Below are positions 32,708 through 43,574 of a stretch of 60,000 nt of DNA, one piece after another. The position numbers and the translations under genes are program-made. Every line of letters begins with the position of its first letter. Within the stretch, counting starts at the first letter, position 1. Source of the stretch: Takakia lepidozioides (Eukaryota > Streptophyta > Takakiopsida > Takakiales > Takakiaceae); NCBI GenBank assembly GCA_030704615.1, contig CM060732.1, positions 82,609,171 to 82,669,170 on the forward strand, written 5' to 3'. The notes under the pieces are model-generated. The model was not told the origin of the DNA, made no database searches, and saw nothing but the letters and a program-made list of their open reading frames with translations.

Positions 32708-33497
32708 TCTGAAGACATTACCCAATTAAGGAGTTTTCTTGGCCTTACCGGATTCTACAGACGATTTGTACAGGCATTCTCAAAGATTGCCCAACCATTG
32801 ACAAATCTTTTGGGCAAATGAATTAAATGGAAGTGGGGTACAGAAGAGGAGTTAGCATTTCAGGCCTTGAAAGATGCGTTGCTTCATGCCCCGATCTTGA
32901 ATTGGTATGATCCGACAAGACTAATCAAGCTCTCGGTAGATGCGTCAGGCTCAGCAGTGGGTGGGGTATTACAACAAGAATGGGAAGACAGATTGCACCC
33001 AGTGACATATTTTTCTCGCAAATTGTTACATGCGGAACAAAATTATCATACAACCGAACGAGAAGAATTGGCCATTGTTTTGGGTACAAAACATTGGAAG
33101 CACTATCTTGGAGACAAAAAGTTCATAGTGGAGACAGACCATAAACCATTGATGTACTTGGAGACACAAAAAGATCTATCGAAGAGACAGATTCGTTGGG
33201 CGGAGTGGCGACAACAATTTAATATGAAGATCGTCTATGTAGAGGAAAAACGACAATTGACAGATGCAATGACAAGGATGCCGCGCATGAACACATTGAC
33301 ACAAATCAACATTCAACCCGATTGGTGGAACAAGATAGCGACGGCTTCTAAAGATGATGGGGAGATCGTGGACGCTAAAAAGAATGGCAAAATAACAGAA
33401 GTTCGAGGGTTGGTATTCAAGGAAGATAAACTTTGGATCCCTGATGAACCTGCATTGAAGACAAAAGTCTTGTTTGAAGCTCATGATACGGCGATAG
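32708..33497 (+). pseudogene. gypsy pol remnant: RT end, RNase H, integrase start
   Basis: The frame reads ITQLRSFLGLTGFYRRFVQA (end of RT), then a TGA at 32819-32821. It then runs through LSVDASGSAVGGVLQQE, YHTTEREELAIV and KFIVETDHKPLMYLE, the RNase H region with its Asp/Glu/Asp residues. The integrase zinc-binding start, LKTKVLFEAHDTAIA, ends the coding part at about 33497. Beyond this, translation runs into the inverted LTR. RT active site, integrase core and protease are absent. Confidence 0.85.
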
Positions 33498-33826
33498 CGA
33501 ACACCCAGGATCTACACAAACTAGAATATAAGTACTTCTCAATTTTTTCCCAAAAACAACTCGATGTCTTTTAGGCTTTCACATTGAGAGCCTCAAGTCA
33601 AAGCTTCCTAAAGTCAACCTTCATAGGTTTGACATATTCTCTATAATATGACTTTATCAAAGATTTGACCTACTCTCCATGATATGAATATCTTGGAGGT
33701 TTGACTTGAGAGCCTCAAGTCAAACTTCTTTATGTCAAACTTCTTAGGATCCTTCCTAGTTATTCTGGAAACTTCTAGGGAACTTTTCTCCTCCATCTAG
33801 AACCTTCTAGATTCTACCTTGTTACA
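33498..33826 (-). repeat. Inverted LTR copy at the 3' end
   Basis: The reverse complement of this segment matches 29307 to about 29660 nearly base for base, including GGTTCTAGA.., the palindrome region and the end TGTAACA (here TGTTACA at 33820-33826). It has a roughly 14-bp extra stretch in the palindrome area. It lacks the extreme U5 bases, being joined to pol at AACACCC. Confidence 0.85.
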
Positions 33827-35224
33827 CCTACACACCATGACATACCACTAGGCTACTCCACGATTCTTGAAATAAATGTAATGGCTAGGGCTTCGCGTTG
33901 CTCCGCACTACTAGCGACGAATTCTGATAACTATGTTCAATTTGCACAAAAAAGGGCGAGGTCATCCCTACGGTGTTACACCGTGGGGAACAGATCGATC
34001 AGTCAGGAAGACTGTCAAGATGTTTGGCAGTAATAATAACACCGTGGGGAGCAGCTGGATCAGTCAGAAAGATTGTCAAGATGTTTGGCAGTAATAAGAT
34101 GACTTAATGAAGACTGTAGCATCTCACTTTCTATAGGAAGATGTCTAGAACCTCAAAAGAAAATAACAGTCATCCAAATGGGCATAATCAAATGAGTATA
34201 CTGCAATGAGTGACATCTACATCCCCAACAAATATGCTAAACAGAGAAAAGGTCCGTCTGCTTGTGGAGTTGTTCTTTGACTGTAATGTGGAGTTGAACA
34301 CATACAACGAACTTGCTGAAACGGTATCTTGGAAGTATACTAACTCCTGGACCCTCCCCACTTTGGTCTGACAGAAGAGAAGTTGCATATCTACGGAGCT
34401 AAAGCTTCTAGATTTCAACTTCCAATATTTAACATGTAGATTAATTTCTGGAAGAGCCTCACCAACCCCGCCATTGTGTGCATCACTCTCACTTGTGGTG
34501 CATAATGATTTTCCTCTCACTAATCATCACTATGGCCACTTGACTTATTCACCAGTAGGATTGATCACCCTGAAGCCATCCTCTAATCTCTAATGGGAAG
34601 CAGACATTGTGGATCACCTCCAAAAATTAAATTGTACTTCAAAGAATATTGTGGTCATACATGCACTTATATGGGACATGAGCATTGGAAGAACGTCCGT
34701 GATCACTAGAAATGCTGCCAAACTTGACAATGCCAAGATCCCAAGTATCAGTGAGTGACTGTATTGGATCCACAAAAGAACCTCTTGCTTATTTGTAATC
34801 CCAAGAGTCCAAGGAAGACCCATGTTTTTTTATAGAAAATACACACAGGAGAATGTCCTGCTGAATAACACAAAGAATATGTCAACTTCACAATGCTCCA
34901 CAGTTCGCACTGAATAGTATTGTAACTAGTCCACAACATGCAGCAGTTTAGGGTTTAGGGTTACAGACAATCACTACGTGCCTTAGCCATACAACATAGC
35001 TTGACATCAATAATGACGGAATCCATCGCATGAAGGTGTAACTATCTGGCTTTGAATAGCAGACTAGCTTCATACAATTGGTTATAACAAGGGGCAACCA
35101 TTAACAGCATTCCCACTGGTTTAGAGTTAAGCCTGGGCATTTGACAAGAACATAATATAGCATAATCAAACTGGGATATCACTAGGCTACAGATGTTCAT
35201 CATACTGTGGCTGGGGCTTTTGCC
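33827..35224. other. No gene recognised; 60-bp tandem repeat inside
   Basis: Two units at 33979-34036 and 34039-34097 share ACACCGTGGGGA, GATCAGTCAG and TGTCAAGATGTTTGGCAGTA. Two TTTAGGG plant telomere-type repeats are at 34947-34960. No coding gene was recognised. Confidence 0.6.
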
Positions 35225-35229
35225 AAAAT
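35225..35229 (+). repeat. Target site duplication, left copy (AAAAT)
   Basis: AAAAT directly precedes TGTCGCG of the leftmost LTR. The same five bases follow the rightmost LTR at 49784-49788. Confidence 0.8.
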
Positions 35230-35337
35230 TGTCGCGCACCTCACTTCGGTAAGCTCCCCTTCAAGTCATAGTTACTCGCTTTGATGCGCGCGCCTGACTC
35301 CCAACCTGGCCGCCCGGGCCAACTTGGAGCTTCGGCT
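35230..35337 (-). repeat. Truncated leftmost LTR
   Basis: The first 108 bases of the LTR (TGTCGCGCACC to CTTCGGCT), then a direct join to protease sequence CCTGTGTCCACC. The join shares GCT with the intact protease context, a sign of a microhomology deletion. Confidence 0.85.
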
Positions 35338-36654
35338 CCTGTGTCCACCAACAACGACACATTAGTTCCGGATATTATCCCATCCACGAACAATAACTGA
35401 CTCCCTTTTCGTAAGGCGCCAGTTTCCTGATACAACTCACAAGAAAATTTGCCTACCTTGCAAGTCCTGGCGACCACCGCTTCCACCAAGCGACTGATGG
35501 TATCTTCCGACAGCTCCGTGGTCGCCCGAGTCATGTTCAATTGTCGGGGCTTCGTGCACTTCTTGGCCATGTGCCCGGGCTCCCCGCAATTGAAACACAC
35601 TCCATCAAAGGTCGCCTTCTGTCCGCCATAAGCCGCTCCACCCGCTTTTCCTTCGAAGCACCGGGCCGCCTTGACGTGTGAAGGCCCTCCCTTCGATTTC
35701 CACGTGCCATTGTCGCCGCGTGGCCTATCCCACTTCTTTTCCGGTCGGAAGGAGTCACCTTCCTGCCGGGTCTTCTTGTGGTTCAGCTCCGTACGGCCTT
35801 GTCTCTCACCCCTAGGGACATCCGAGAAACATTCAGCCCTCTCAATTGCCTCGTTCAAAGTCTTGGGTGGCTTCTCCTCCAACTTCCGCCTGGCCCATGG
35901 GGCCAGTCCCGCCACAAAGTTGAAGACCATTTCTGGTTCTGCCATGTCCGCGACTTCGAGTAACAGCACATTGAAAGCCTGACATACCCCGAATGTCATC
36001 TGTTTGCTTCAAATTCCTCATCTTGTCCCGGGCAAGCCAGGACACGTTGAGGGGCACAAACTGTCTCTTCATCAATTCCTTGAACCCACTCCAGTTCAAG
36101 GTTTCCGGGCTTGGGCCTCGGTCGTGAAGGCGTTTCTGCCACCATTGTTGAGTATAACTCCTCAAATAGGTGGGAGCCACTTCCACCCGATCCTCGTCAC
36201 TCAACTTGGCCGCCCGAAAGTACTGCTCTAGCTCCAAGAGCCAGGTGTTGAGTGCCTTCCGATTTCGGACGCCCTCGAAGGTGCCGGTTCCTTAGGCTTC
36301 ACCTTAAACTTTGCCTTAGCGGAAGTGGCATTAGCCGCCTTCAACACGTCTTTCAACGTCCCCGCCAAACTGCGCCAACAACCCTTCCCAAAGGCTGCCG
36401 GCATGGGAGGCATCTCTTGGTTTGTCGGAGCTCTCAAGGATTCCTCGGGCTCCGACTCCTCGGATTCCTCCCGCTCTTGGGCGGCCTCGTTTTCGGAAAC
36501 ATGCATCGCTTCCTCAAACGGCCGCCTCGGTGACACGCCGCCCCCATCGGGCTCACCGGGATCATCATCTTTTGGGCCGTTCCGCTTTCGCTTCGGCTTG
36601 CCCGACCCCATGATGAGGCCAATCCCAAGGACGATCGCGTACTGAATTCTAAGC
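35338..36654 (-). pseudogene. Deleted unit 3: gag and start of protease
   Basis: Gag begins with ATG 36611 (MGSGKPKRKR). It has acidic ESEESEPEES, the gag core (LEQYFRAAKLSDEDRVEVAP, FKELMKRQFVP, RKLEEKPPKTLNEAIERAE) and the zinc knuckle CFNCGEPGHMAKKC (about 35555-35605). Protease stops right after its active site LLVDTGA, where the deletion joins the LTR. RT, RNase H, integrase and chromodomain are missing. A frameshift near 35985 breaks gag. Confidence 0.85.
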
Positions 36655-36666
36655 TTTGATACCAAG

Positions 36667-37386
36667 TGTCGCGCACCTCACTTCGGTAAGCTCCCCTTCA
36701 AGTCATAGTTACTCGCTTTGATGCGCGCGCCTGACTCCCAACCTGGCCGCTCGGGCCAACTTGGAGCTTCGGCTGCTCACCGGGACATAACGGTCCCCCT
36801 TCGCTTCCCTCTAAACCCTCCACCTATTTGGACTAGGAGAATTCCCTTTGGTAGATGGCAGTCCGGAACAGTCTCCCCACTCTTTGGTCGCTTTCCGGTT
36901 CGCTCGCTTACTCACTAGTTTTTGGTCACCAACGGGCTTGCACCGTTCTCGGGTTACTACTCCCTATATATACTTCTGTAGGTTGTCCGCGGGGGTTTCA
37001 TAACCAGCCATGCCATTTTATGGCGAACCACCACGAAAACCTCGACTCCCTTGATGAGTCGCGGTGAGTCTTGGCCCACTCACCACGGCCCCTATGGACC
37101 GTGATGAGTCCCAAGACTCCCCACGACTCCCACCACGAGGTCTCCGCCCCATGGTGAGTCCTATGCCACCCCCACTAAGTCCCGCTAAGCTACCACCACC
37201 CTTGTGGAGCCACCCCCCCACCGCAACCCGGTGTGCGGGGCTCCACCTAGTGAGCGCCTCCGCTTCCCTGAGTGCCTTGGGCACTCAAGGGTGCTTCAGC
37301 CTCCCATACCTATCGCTGCCGCCGCTGCCCCCACCACAGGGCACCCCTCATGTGTCCCGACCCCCTGCCCTCAGGCCCGCCACCCC
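36667..37386 (-). repeat. LTR between units 3 and 2
   Basis: Begins TGTCGCGCACC at 36667. TATATATA (about 36964-36972) is a promoter box read on the minus strand. The right end is altered: GGCAAAGGGCCGCGACA of the other LTRs is reduced to GGCCCGCCAC. It acts as 3' LTR of unit 2 and 5' LTR of unit 3. Confidence 0.85.
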
Positions 37387-40300
37387 CCTACCAACAGGGA
37401 GTCGGTGTCCTCATCGACTTGTCCATTTTGTAGAAACGAACATCCAAGTTGTGGCGTCCCACATCAAGGAGTTTGTTTCCGTACCATGGCGTCCCATGGC
37501 AAAGAACCAAACCCCACACTTGACTCTACTCTCCACTAGCTAGTTCGGCCGACTTCCTCCAAGTCCCGCCAAGGGTGGCCTCTCTCTCCTCCCAGTGCAC
37601 TCTTCTTGGCCTACTTCAAGGCCAAGGAACGATCCTCCCCGAGGATCGAATCGCCTTACTGCAACAACATTGCTTGCGACCGCTCATGATGCCGCTTTTG
37701 GCATCACCTTGAGCAAGGGTTCACCTGGAACCCTCTTTGACTAGGAAGATAACCTTGAACAACCGTGCGCCCCAATCACTACAATTGGGTCCGCCTTGGA
37801 ATGCTGGCCTGAGGTACGGGAACACGTCGAAGCCGCACTACGGCTTCGTCCCGAGGCTACACGATTATAGTACGTGAACAGAAGCACGCAGCTTCCGCGT
37901 TAACCCGCACTAAGGCAACCCCCTCGGTAGCGCAGTTATAGTACGCGCACCGCCAGGTGCGCACTAGCACGTGAACTCCCAAAGCGCAAGTTTCCTTGCC
38001 CCTTGGATGGCACCCGATTTCGGCACTACGCAACCCATTTACCAATTTACCTCTCCCACTTTTGTAAGCTAGCATGCATTCTACACACTAGCCAACCACA
38101 CCCATGCATCACCATTCCAAACAAAATAGACGTACAAATTTGGAACCCATTTCCTTTATAACAAATTTTTGTACAATACAAGTTTTTGCAATCGGATTCC
38201 TAAGCTAGCTAACCGGGCTAAGCATGCATTTCCTCCCCCACGCTCCTCCAAGGTTGATGTCCCCCTCAACGCTTCTTCCTTTTTTAGGTCGCCCTTCGAA
38301 AGCTGCAACCGCCTCGGATGCGTTTCCCATTTCTGAGGCACGCACCCAAGATGCCTCCACAAGATGATAGCCTTCCATTTGACGAGATACTCCGTTTCTC
38401 GGTTCTTGAACCTCCTCGACTTAAGTATTGCCTCCACCTCGTACTCAGGTTCATTTTCATGATCCAACAGCATAGGTGGCGGACGCAACACTTGATGCCG
38501 ATTCGGACGCGCTTCATCTTTGAAGTAAGGCTTCAAAAGGGAGACATGGAATACTGGGTGCACCTTGCTGTTTGCCGGCAGCTCCAATTCATACACATCC
38601 TCATTCATAACCTTCCGAATGCGAAAGGTCCCGCATACGGAGGTACAACTTCGGACTCACTTCCGGAGGTAGTCGGAAATTCTTGATGTTCAACCAGACC
38701 TCGTGCCTGCCTCAAACTTCACTTCCCTCCGCTTCCGATTCGCCTGCCTTTCATACCGTTTCCTAGCTTTGGCAATGTTGTACTTTGCGAGCTTCAACAA
38801 ACGCTCGCGTTCTTCCAGTACCGCCGCTACTGCGGTTCCTCAACGTCATGGCGCCCAACTTGTCGGCACCAGAGGTGCTTTTCCATAGACCAATACGAAA
38901 GGGGAAACTCCCGTTGCGGAGTGTTCTGTGTTATTATAACAGAACTCTGCCGCGTCTAAGTGTTCCACCCAGTCTGTTTGGTCTGCCGACACGTAATTCC
39001 GCAAGATCTGCTTCACTACGGAATTCACTCTTTCTGTTTGGCCGTCGGTCGTAGGTCGGAAGGCGGTGCTCATCTTCAGCCTCGTCCCCATCTTCTTCCA
39101 AAGTGCTCTCCAATTTACTCGTAAACTTTGGATCGCGGTCCGAGACAATATCCTTCGGACTCCATGATGCTTTAAGACGTGGGCGAAGTAAAGTCGCCCT
39201 GTCTCCTGCGCCGTTGCCGTCTCCTTGGTGGGGATGAAATGGCCCATTTTACTGAACCTATCCACCACCACCATGATTGCATCGAATCCTTTTGACAGCG
39301 GCATAGCAGTCATGAAATCCATCGAGACGCTTTCCCAAGTCCCTCTGGAATCGGCAAGGGTTGTAACAGCCCCGCTTGCTTTTTGTACTCGCTCCGGTTT
39401 TGTTGGCATGTGGTGCATGTCTTGACATACTCCTCTGCCTCCTCCCTCAGTTTGGGCCAGAAATACTTTTTTCTTCAAGAGTGCCGCAGTGCGCTTGGCT
39501 CCGCCGTGGCCCGCAAGCGGGCTATCATGGCATTCTCTCAAGAGGCTATCTCTGATCCCTCCCTTCGGCACGTAGAGACGCTTTGCTTATACCGGAGCAG
39601 TCCATTTTGCAAGTGGAACTGCGATTTAACCCCCATTCTCAAGTCCTGCATCACGGACTTTGCCAGCTCATCCTTCCGGCAAGCCTTCCGGATCTTCCTT
39701 TGGAGCGCCGTCTCGCCCTTGTACACCAACAAGAGCTGCTGCTTTCTACTTAAAGCATCGGCCACCACGTTGTCTCGTCCCGGTTTGTACTGGATATCCA
39801 CGTCGAACACCGCCAAAGTATCTTGCCACCTAAGTTGTTTTGGGGACAACTTGGGCTGCGTGGCAAAATACTTCACCGTGACATTGTCCGTGAACCTTCA
39901 CTGGGTTGGAACCAACATAGTGGCGCCAAGCTCAAGACGTGCACCACCGCCTTCATCTCTTTCTCGTGCGTCGGCCACCGTCGCTCCACTTCATTCAGTT
40001 TCTTACTTTCGTAAGCCACTGGACGTCCATCTTGCATCAGTACACCCCCAATCGCGAAGTCCGACGCATCTGTATGTATCTCAAACGGACGATCGAACTC
40101 CGGGATTTTCAAGACTGGAGCTTCCGCCATCCGCTGCTTCAATTCAGCAAAAGCTTGGCCACAAAAGTGTTTCCATGCCCAGACTTTGATTTACACAGAA
40201 GGTCCGACAGCGGCCCCATCTTGGCGAATTTCTTTCTCACATACTTCCGGTAATAGGAGGCGAGTCCTAGGAAGGATCGCACTCCCGGGACCGAAGTCGG

Positions 40301-42853
40301 AGGCTCCCAGTCCAAGATCGCCCTCACCTTTCTGTCATCCATTTTGATCCCATCCTGTGTAATCACATGCCCCAGAACTCCACTTTTGTGACCCCGAATT
40401 CGCACTTTGAAGCTTTGGCATACAGCTTCCCTTCTCGCAATTTGGAACACCCTTTTGAGGTGCTCCAGGTGCTCCTCCTTTGTTTTCGAGTACACCAAGA
40501 TGTCGTCGATGTACACGATCACAAAGTCATCCAACCACTCCTGAAAAGGCTGTTCATCAGCGTGCTAAAGGTCGCTGGTGCATTGGTGAGCCCAAAAGGC
40601 ATCACCAAGAACTCATATGAACCATACCTTGTCCTGCACGCGGTCTTCTCCTCATCTCCTTCCGCCACCCGAATTTGATGATAGCCGGAGCGCAAGTCGA
40701 TCCGGCTGAAATACTTCGCTCCTCCTGCCAACCGATCGAAGAGGTCGTCGATCCTTGGCAAAGGGTACCGGTTTTTTGATAGTCACCTTATTCAGAGCCC
40801 TGTAATCGACACACATCCGCAGCGTCCCATCCTTCTTGTCTGCGAATAGCACCGGGGCTCCGTAAGGTGACTTACTCGGCCGGATGTACCCCTTTGACAT
40901 TAGATCCTTGAGCTGAGTCTTCAGCTCGACCAACTCCCTGTGGCTCAACCGGTAGGGCGCCTTGGCAGGCGGTTCCGATCCCGGTATCACCTCAATCTTG
41001 TGGTCAACTCCTCTTCGCGGTGGCAGCCGCTTGGTAAATCCTCCGGCATCACATCCTGGTATTTCTCCAAAATCCCCTGATCCAATCTGGGCTCGGCTCC
41101 CCATCGCCTTCTCCCTTCACTTCTCTAATGTAAAGCAAAAACTGGGGTTCGTGTGCCTCCTCCACGGCCCACTCCCTTGCTGACAGAAGGTTTATTCGCC
41201 CTCCCACGGATTTGGGCGTTTCCGACACTCGTAAGACCTCGCCACCATTCCCACATGGCAGCGTGACTACTCTCTTGCGGCCATCTATGACCGCTCCGGA
41301 TTTGCTCAAAAGGTCATCCCCAAAATGAGATCCACTCCATCGATCTCGCAGATGGTGAAGTTCTCACGTCCCTCCCAACTCCCCAGTTGAAGAGGAACAT
41401 CAAACGCCAACCTTGTCGCCAACTGTGGTTCTCCTTTGGCAGAACGCACCTCAATAGAGGCCCCCACGTCACTTGTCGGAAGTCCCAGCTTTTGTGCCGT
41501 TGCCGGTGTCATGAAGGAGTGCGACGCTCCTGTGTCCACCAACAACGACACATTAGTTCCGGATATTATCCCATCCACGAACAATAACTGACTCCCTTTT
41601 CGTAAGGCGCCAGTTTCCTGATACAACTCACAAGAAAATTGCCTACCTTGCAAGTCCTGGCGACCACCGCTTCCACCAAGCGACTGATGGTATCTTCCGA
41701 CAGCTCCGTGGTCGCCCGAGTCATGTTCAATTGTCGGGGCTTCGTGCACTTCTTGGCCATGTGCCCGGGCTCCCCGCAATTGAAACACACTCCATCAAAG
41801 GTCGCCTTCTGTCCGCCATAAGCCGCTCCACCCTTTTCCTTTCGAAGCACCGGGTGCCGCCTTGACGTGTGAAGGCCCTCCCTTCGATTTCCACGTGCCA
41901 TTGTCGCCGCGTGGCCTATCCCACTTCTTTTCCGGTCGGAAGGAGTCACCTTCCCGCCGGGTCTTCTTGTGGTTCAGCTCCGTACGGCCTTGTCTCTCAC
42001 CCCTAGGGACATCCGAGAAACATTCAGCCCTCTCAATTGCCTCGTTCAAAGTCTTGGGTGGCTTCTCCTCCAACTTCCGCCTGGCCCATGGGGCCAGTCC
42101 CGCCACAAAGTTGAAGACCATTTCTGGTTCTGCCATGTCCGCGACTTCGAGCAACAGCACATTGAAAGCCTGGACATACCCCCGAATGTCATCTGTTTGC
42201 TTCAAATTCCTCATCTTGTCCCGGGCAAGCCAGGACCGTTGGGGCACAAACTGTCTCTTCATCAATTCCTTGAACCCACTCCAGTTCAAGGTTTCCGGGC
42301 TTGGGCCTCGGTCGTGAAGGCGTTTCTGCCACCATTGTTGAGCATAGCCCTCAAATAGGTGGGAGCCACTTCCACCCGATCCTCGTCACTCAACTTGGCC
42401 GCCCGAAAGTACTGCTCTAGCTCCAGAGCCAGGTGTTGAGTGCCTTCCGATTTCGACGCCCTCGAAGGTGCCGGGTTCCTTAGGCTTCACCTTAAACTTT
42501 GCCTTAGCGGAAGTGGCATTAGCCGCCTTCAACACGTCTTTCAACGTCCCCCAAACTGCGCCAACAACCCTTCCCAAAAGGCTGCCGGCATGGGAGGCAT
42601 CTCTTGGTTTGTCGGAGCTCTCAAGGATTCCTCGGGCTCCGACTCCTCGGATTCCTCCCGCTCTTGAGCGGCCTCGTTTTCGGAAACATGCATCGCTTCC
42701 TCAAACGGCCGCCTCGGTGACACGTCGCCCCCATCGGGCTCACCGGGATCATCATCTTTTGGGCCGTTCCGCTTTCGCTTCGGCTTGCCCGACCCCATGA
42801 TGAGGCCAATCCCAAGGACGATCGCGTACTGAACTCTAAGCTCTGATACCAAG
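37387..42853 (-). pseudogene. Unit 2 internal region: gag-pol with chromodomain, frameshifted
   Basis: Gag starts at ATG 42798; its zinc knuckle CFNCGEPGHMAKKC is at about 41745-41795. Protease LLVDTGASHSF is at about 41520-41555. RT includes [15 protein letters not shown] and the catalytic [10 protein letters not shown] (about 40485-40515). RNase H has HTDASDFAIGG (about 40070-40100). Integrase shows HDSPLAGHGGAKRT, SMDFMTAMP and RPTTDGQTERVN. The chromodomain YEVEAILKSRRF, EYLVKWK lies at about 38360-38450. Single-base indels break the polyprotein repeatedly. 37387-38150 is non-coding and holds the polypurine tract, on the minus strand next to 37387. Confidence 0.88.
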
Positions 42854-43574
42854 TGTCGCGCACCTCACTTCGGTAAGCTCCCCTTCAAGTCATAGTTACT
42901 CGCTTTGATGCGCGCGCCTGACTCCCAACCTGGCCGCCGGGCCAACTTGGAGCTTCGGCTGCTCACCGGGACATAACGGTCCCCCTTCGCTTCCCTCTAA
43001 ACCCTCCACCTATTTGGGACTAGGAGAATTCCCTTTGGTAGATGGCAGTCCGGAACAGCTCCCCACTCTTTGGTCGCTTTCCGGCTCGCTCGCTTACTCA
43101 CTAGTTTTTGGTCACCAACGGGCTTGCACCGTTCTCGGGGTTACTACTCCCTATATATACTTCTGTAGCTGTCCGCGGGGGTTTCATAACCAGCCATGCC
43201 ATTTTATGGCGAACCACCACGAAAACCCTCGACTCCGGTGATGAGTCGCGGTGAGTCTTGGCCCACTCACCACGGCCCCTATGGACCGTGATGAGTCCCA
43301 AGACTCCCCACGACTCCCACCACGAGGTCTCCGCCCCCATGGTGAGTCCTATGCCACCCCCACTAAGTCCCGCTAAGCTACCACCACCCCTTGTGGAGCC
43401 ACCCCCACCGCAACCCGGTGTGCGGGGCTCCACCTAGTGAGCGCCTCCGCTTCCTGAGTGCCTTGGGCACTCAAGGGTGCTTCAGCCCCCATACCTATCG
43501 CTGCCGCTGCCCCCACCACAGGGGCAGCCCCTCATGTGTCCCGACCCCTGCCCTCAAGGCAAAGGGCCGCGACA
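42854..43574 (-). repeat. LTR between units 2 and 1
   Basis: 721 bp, TGTCGCG to CGCGACA, with TATATATA at about 43152-43160. To its right lies the purine-rich tract of unit 1 (GGTAGGGGTGTG on the minus strand). To its left lies the primer site of unit 2, TGGTATCAGAGC. One LTR thus serves two units. Confidence 0.93.

Larger units (their letters stand above)
29307..33826 (+). mobile_element. Chimeric Ty3/gypsy retrotransposon with inverted second LTR
   Basis: Order on the plus strand: LTR (29307-29667), tRNA-iMet primer site, leader, broken gag, a 1.4-kb segment matching 22085-23581, the end of RT with RNase H and the start of integrase, then the LTR again but reverse-complemented (33498-33826). 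A normal element would have a direct-repeat 3' LTR, protease and most of RT, none of which are present. It cannot be autonomous. Confidence 0.85.

Noticed and set aside
34947-34960. Two TTTAGGG units as a telomere remnant
   Set aside because: Only two repeats; such short motifs are common in plant promoters.
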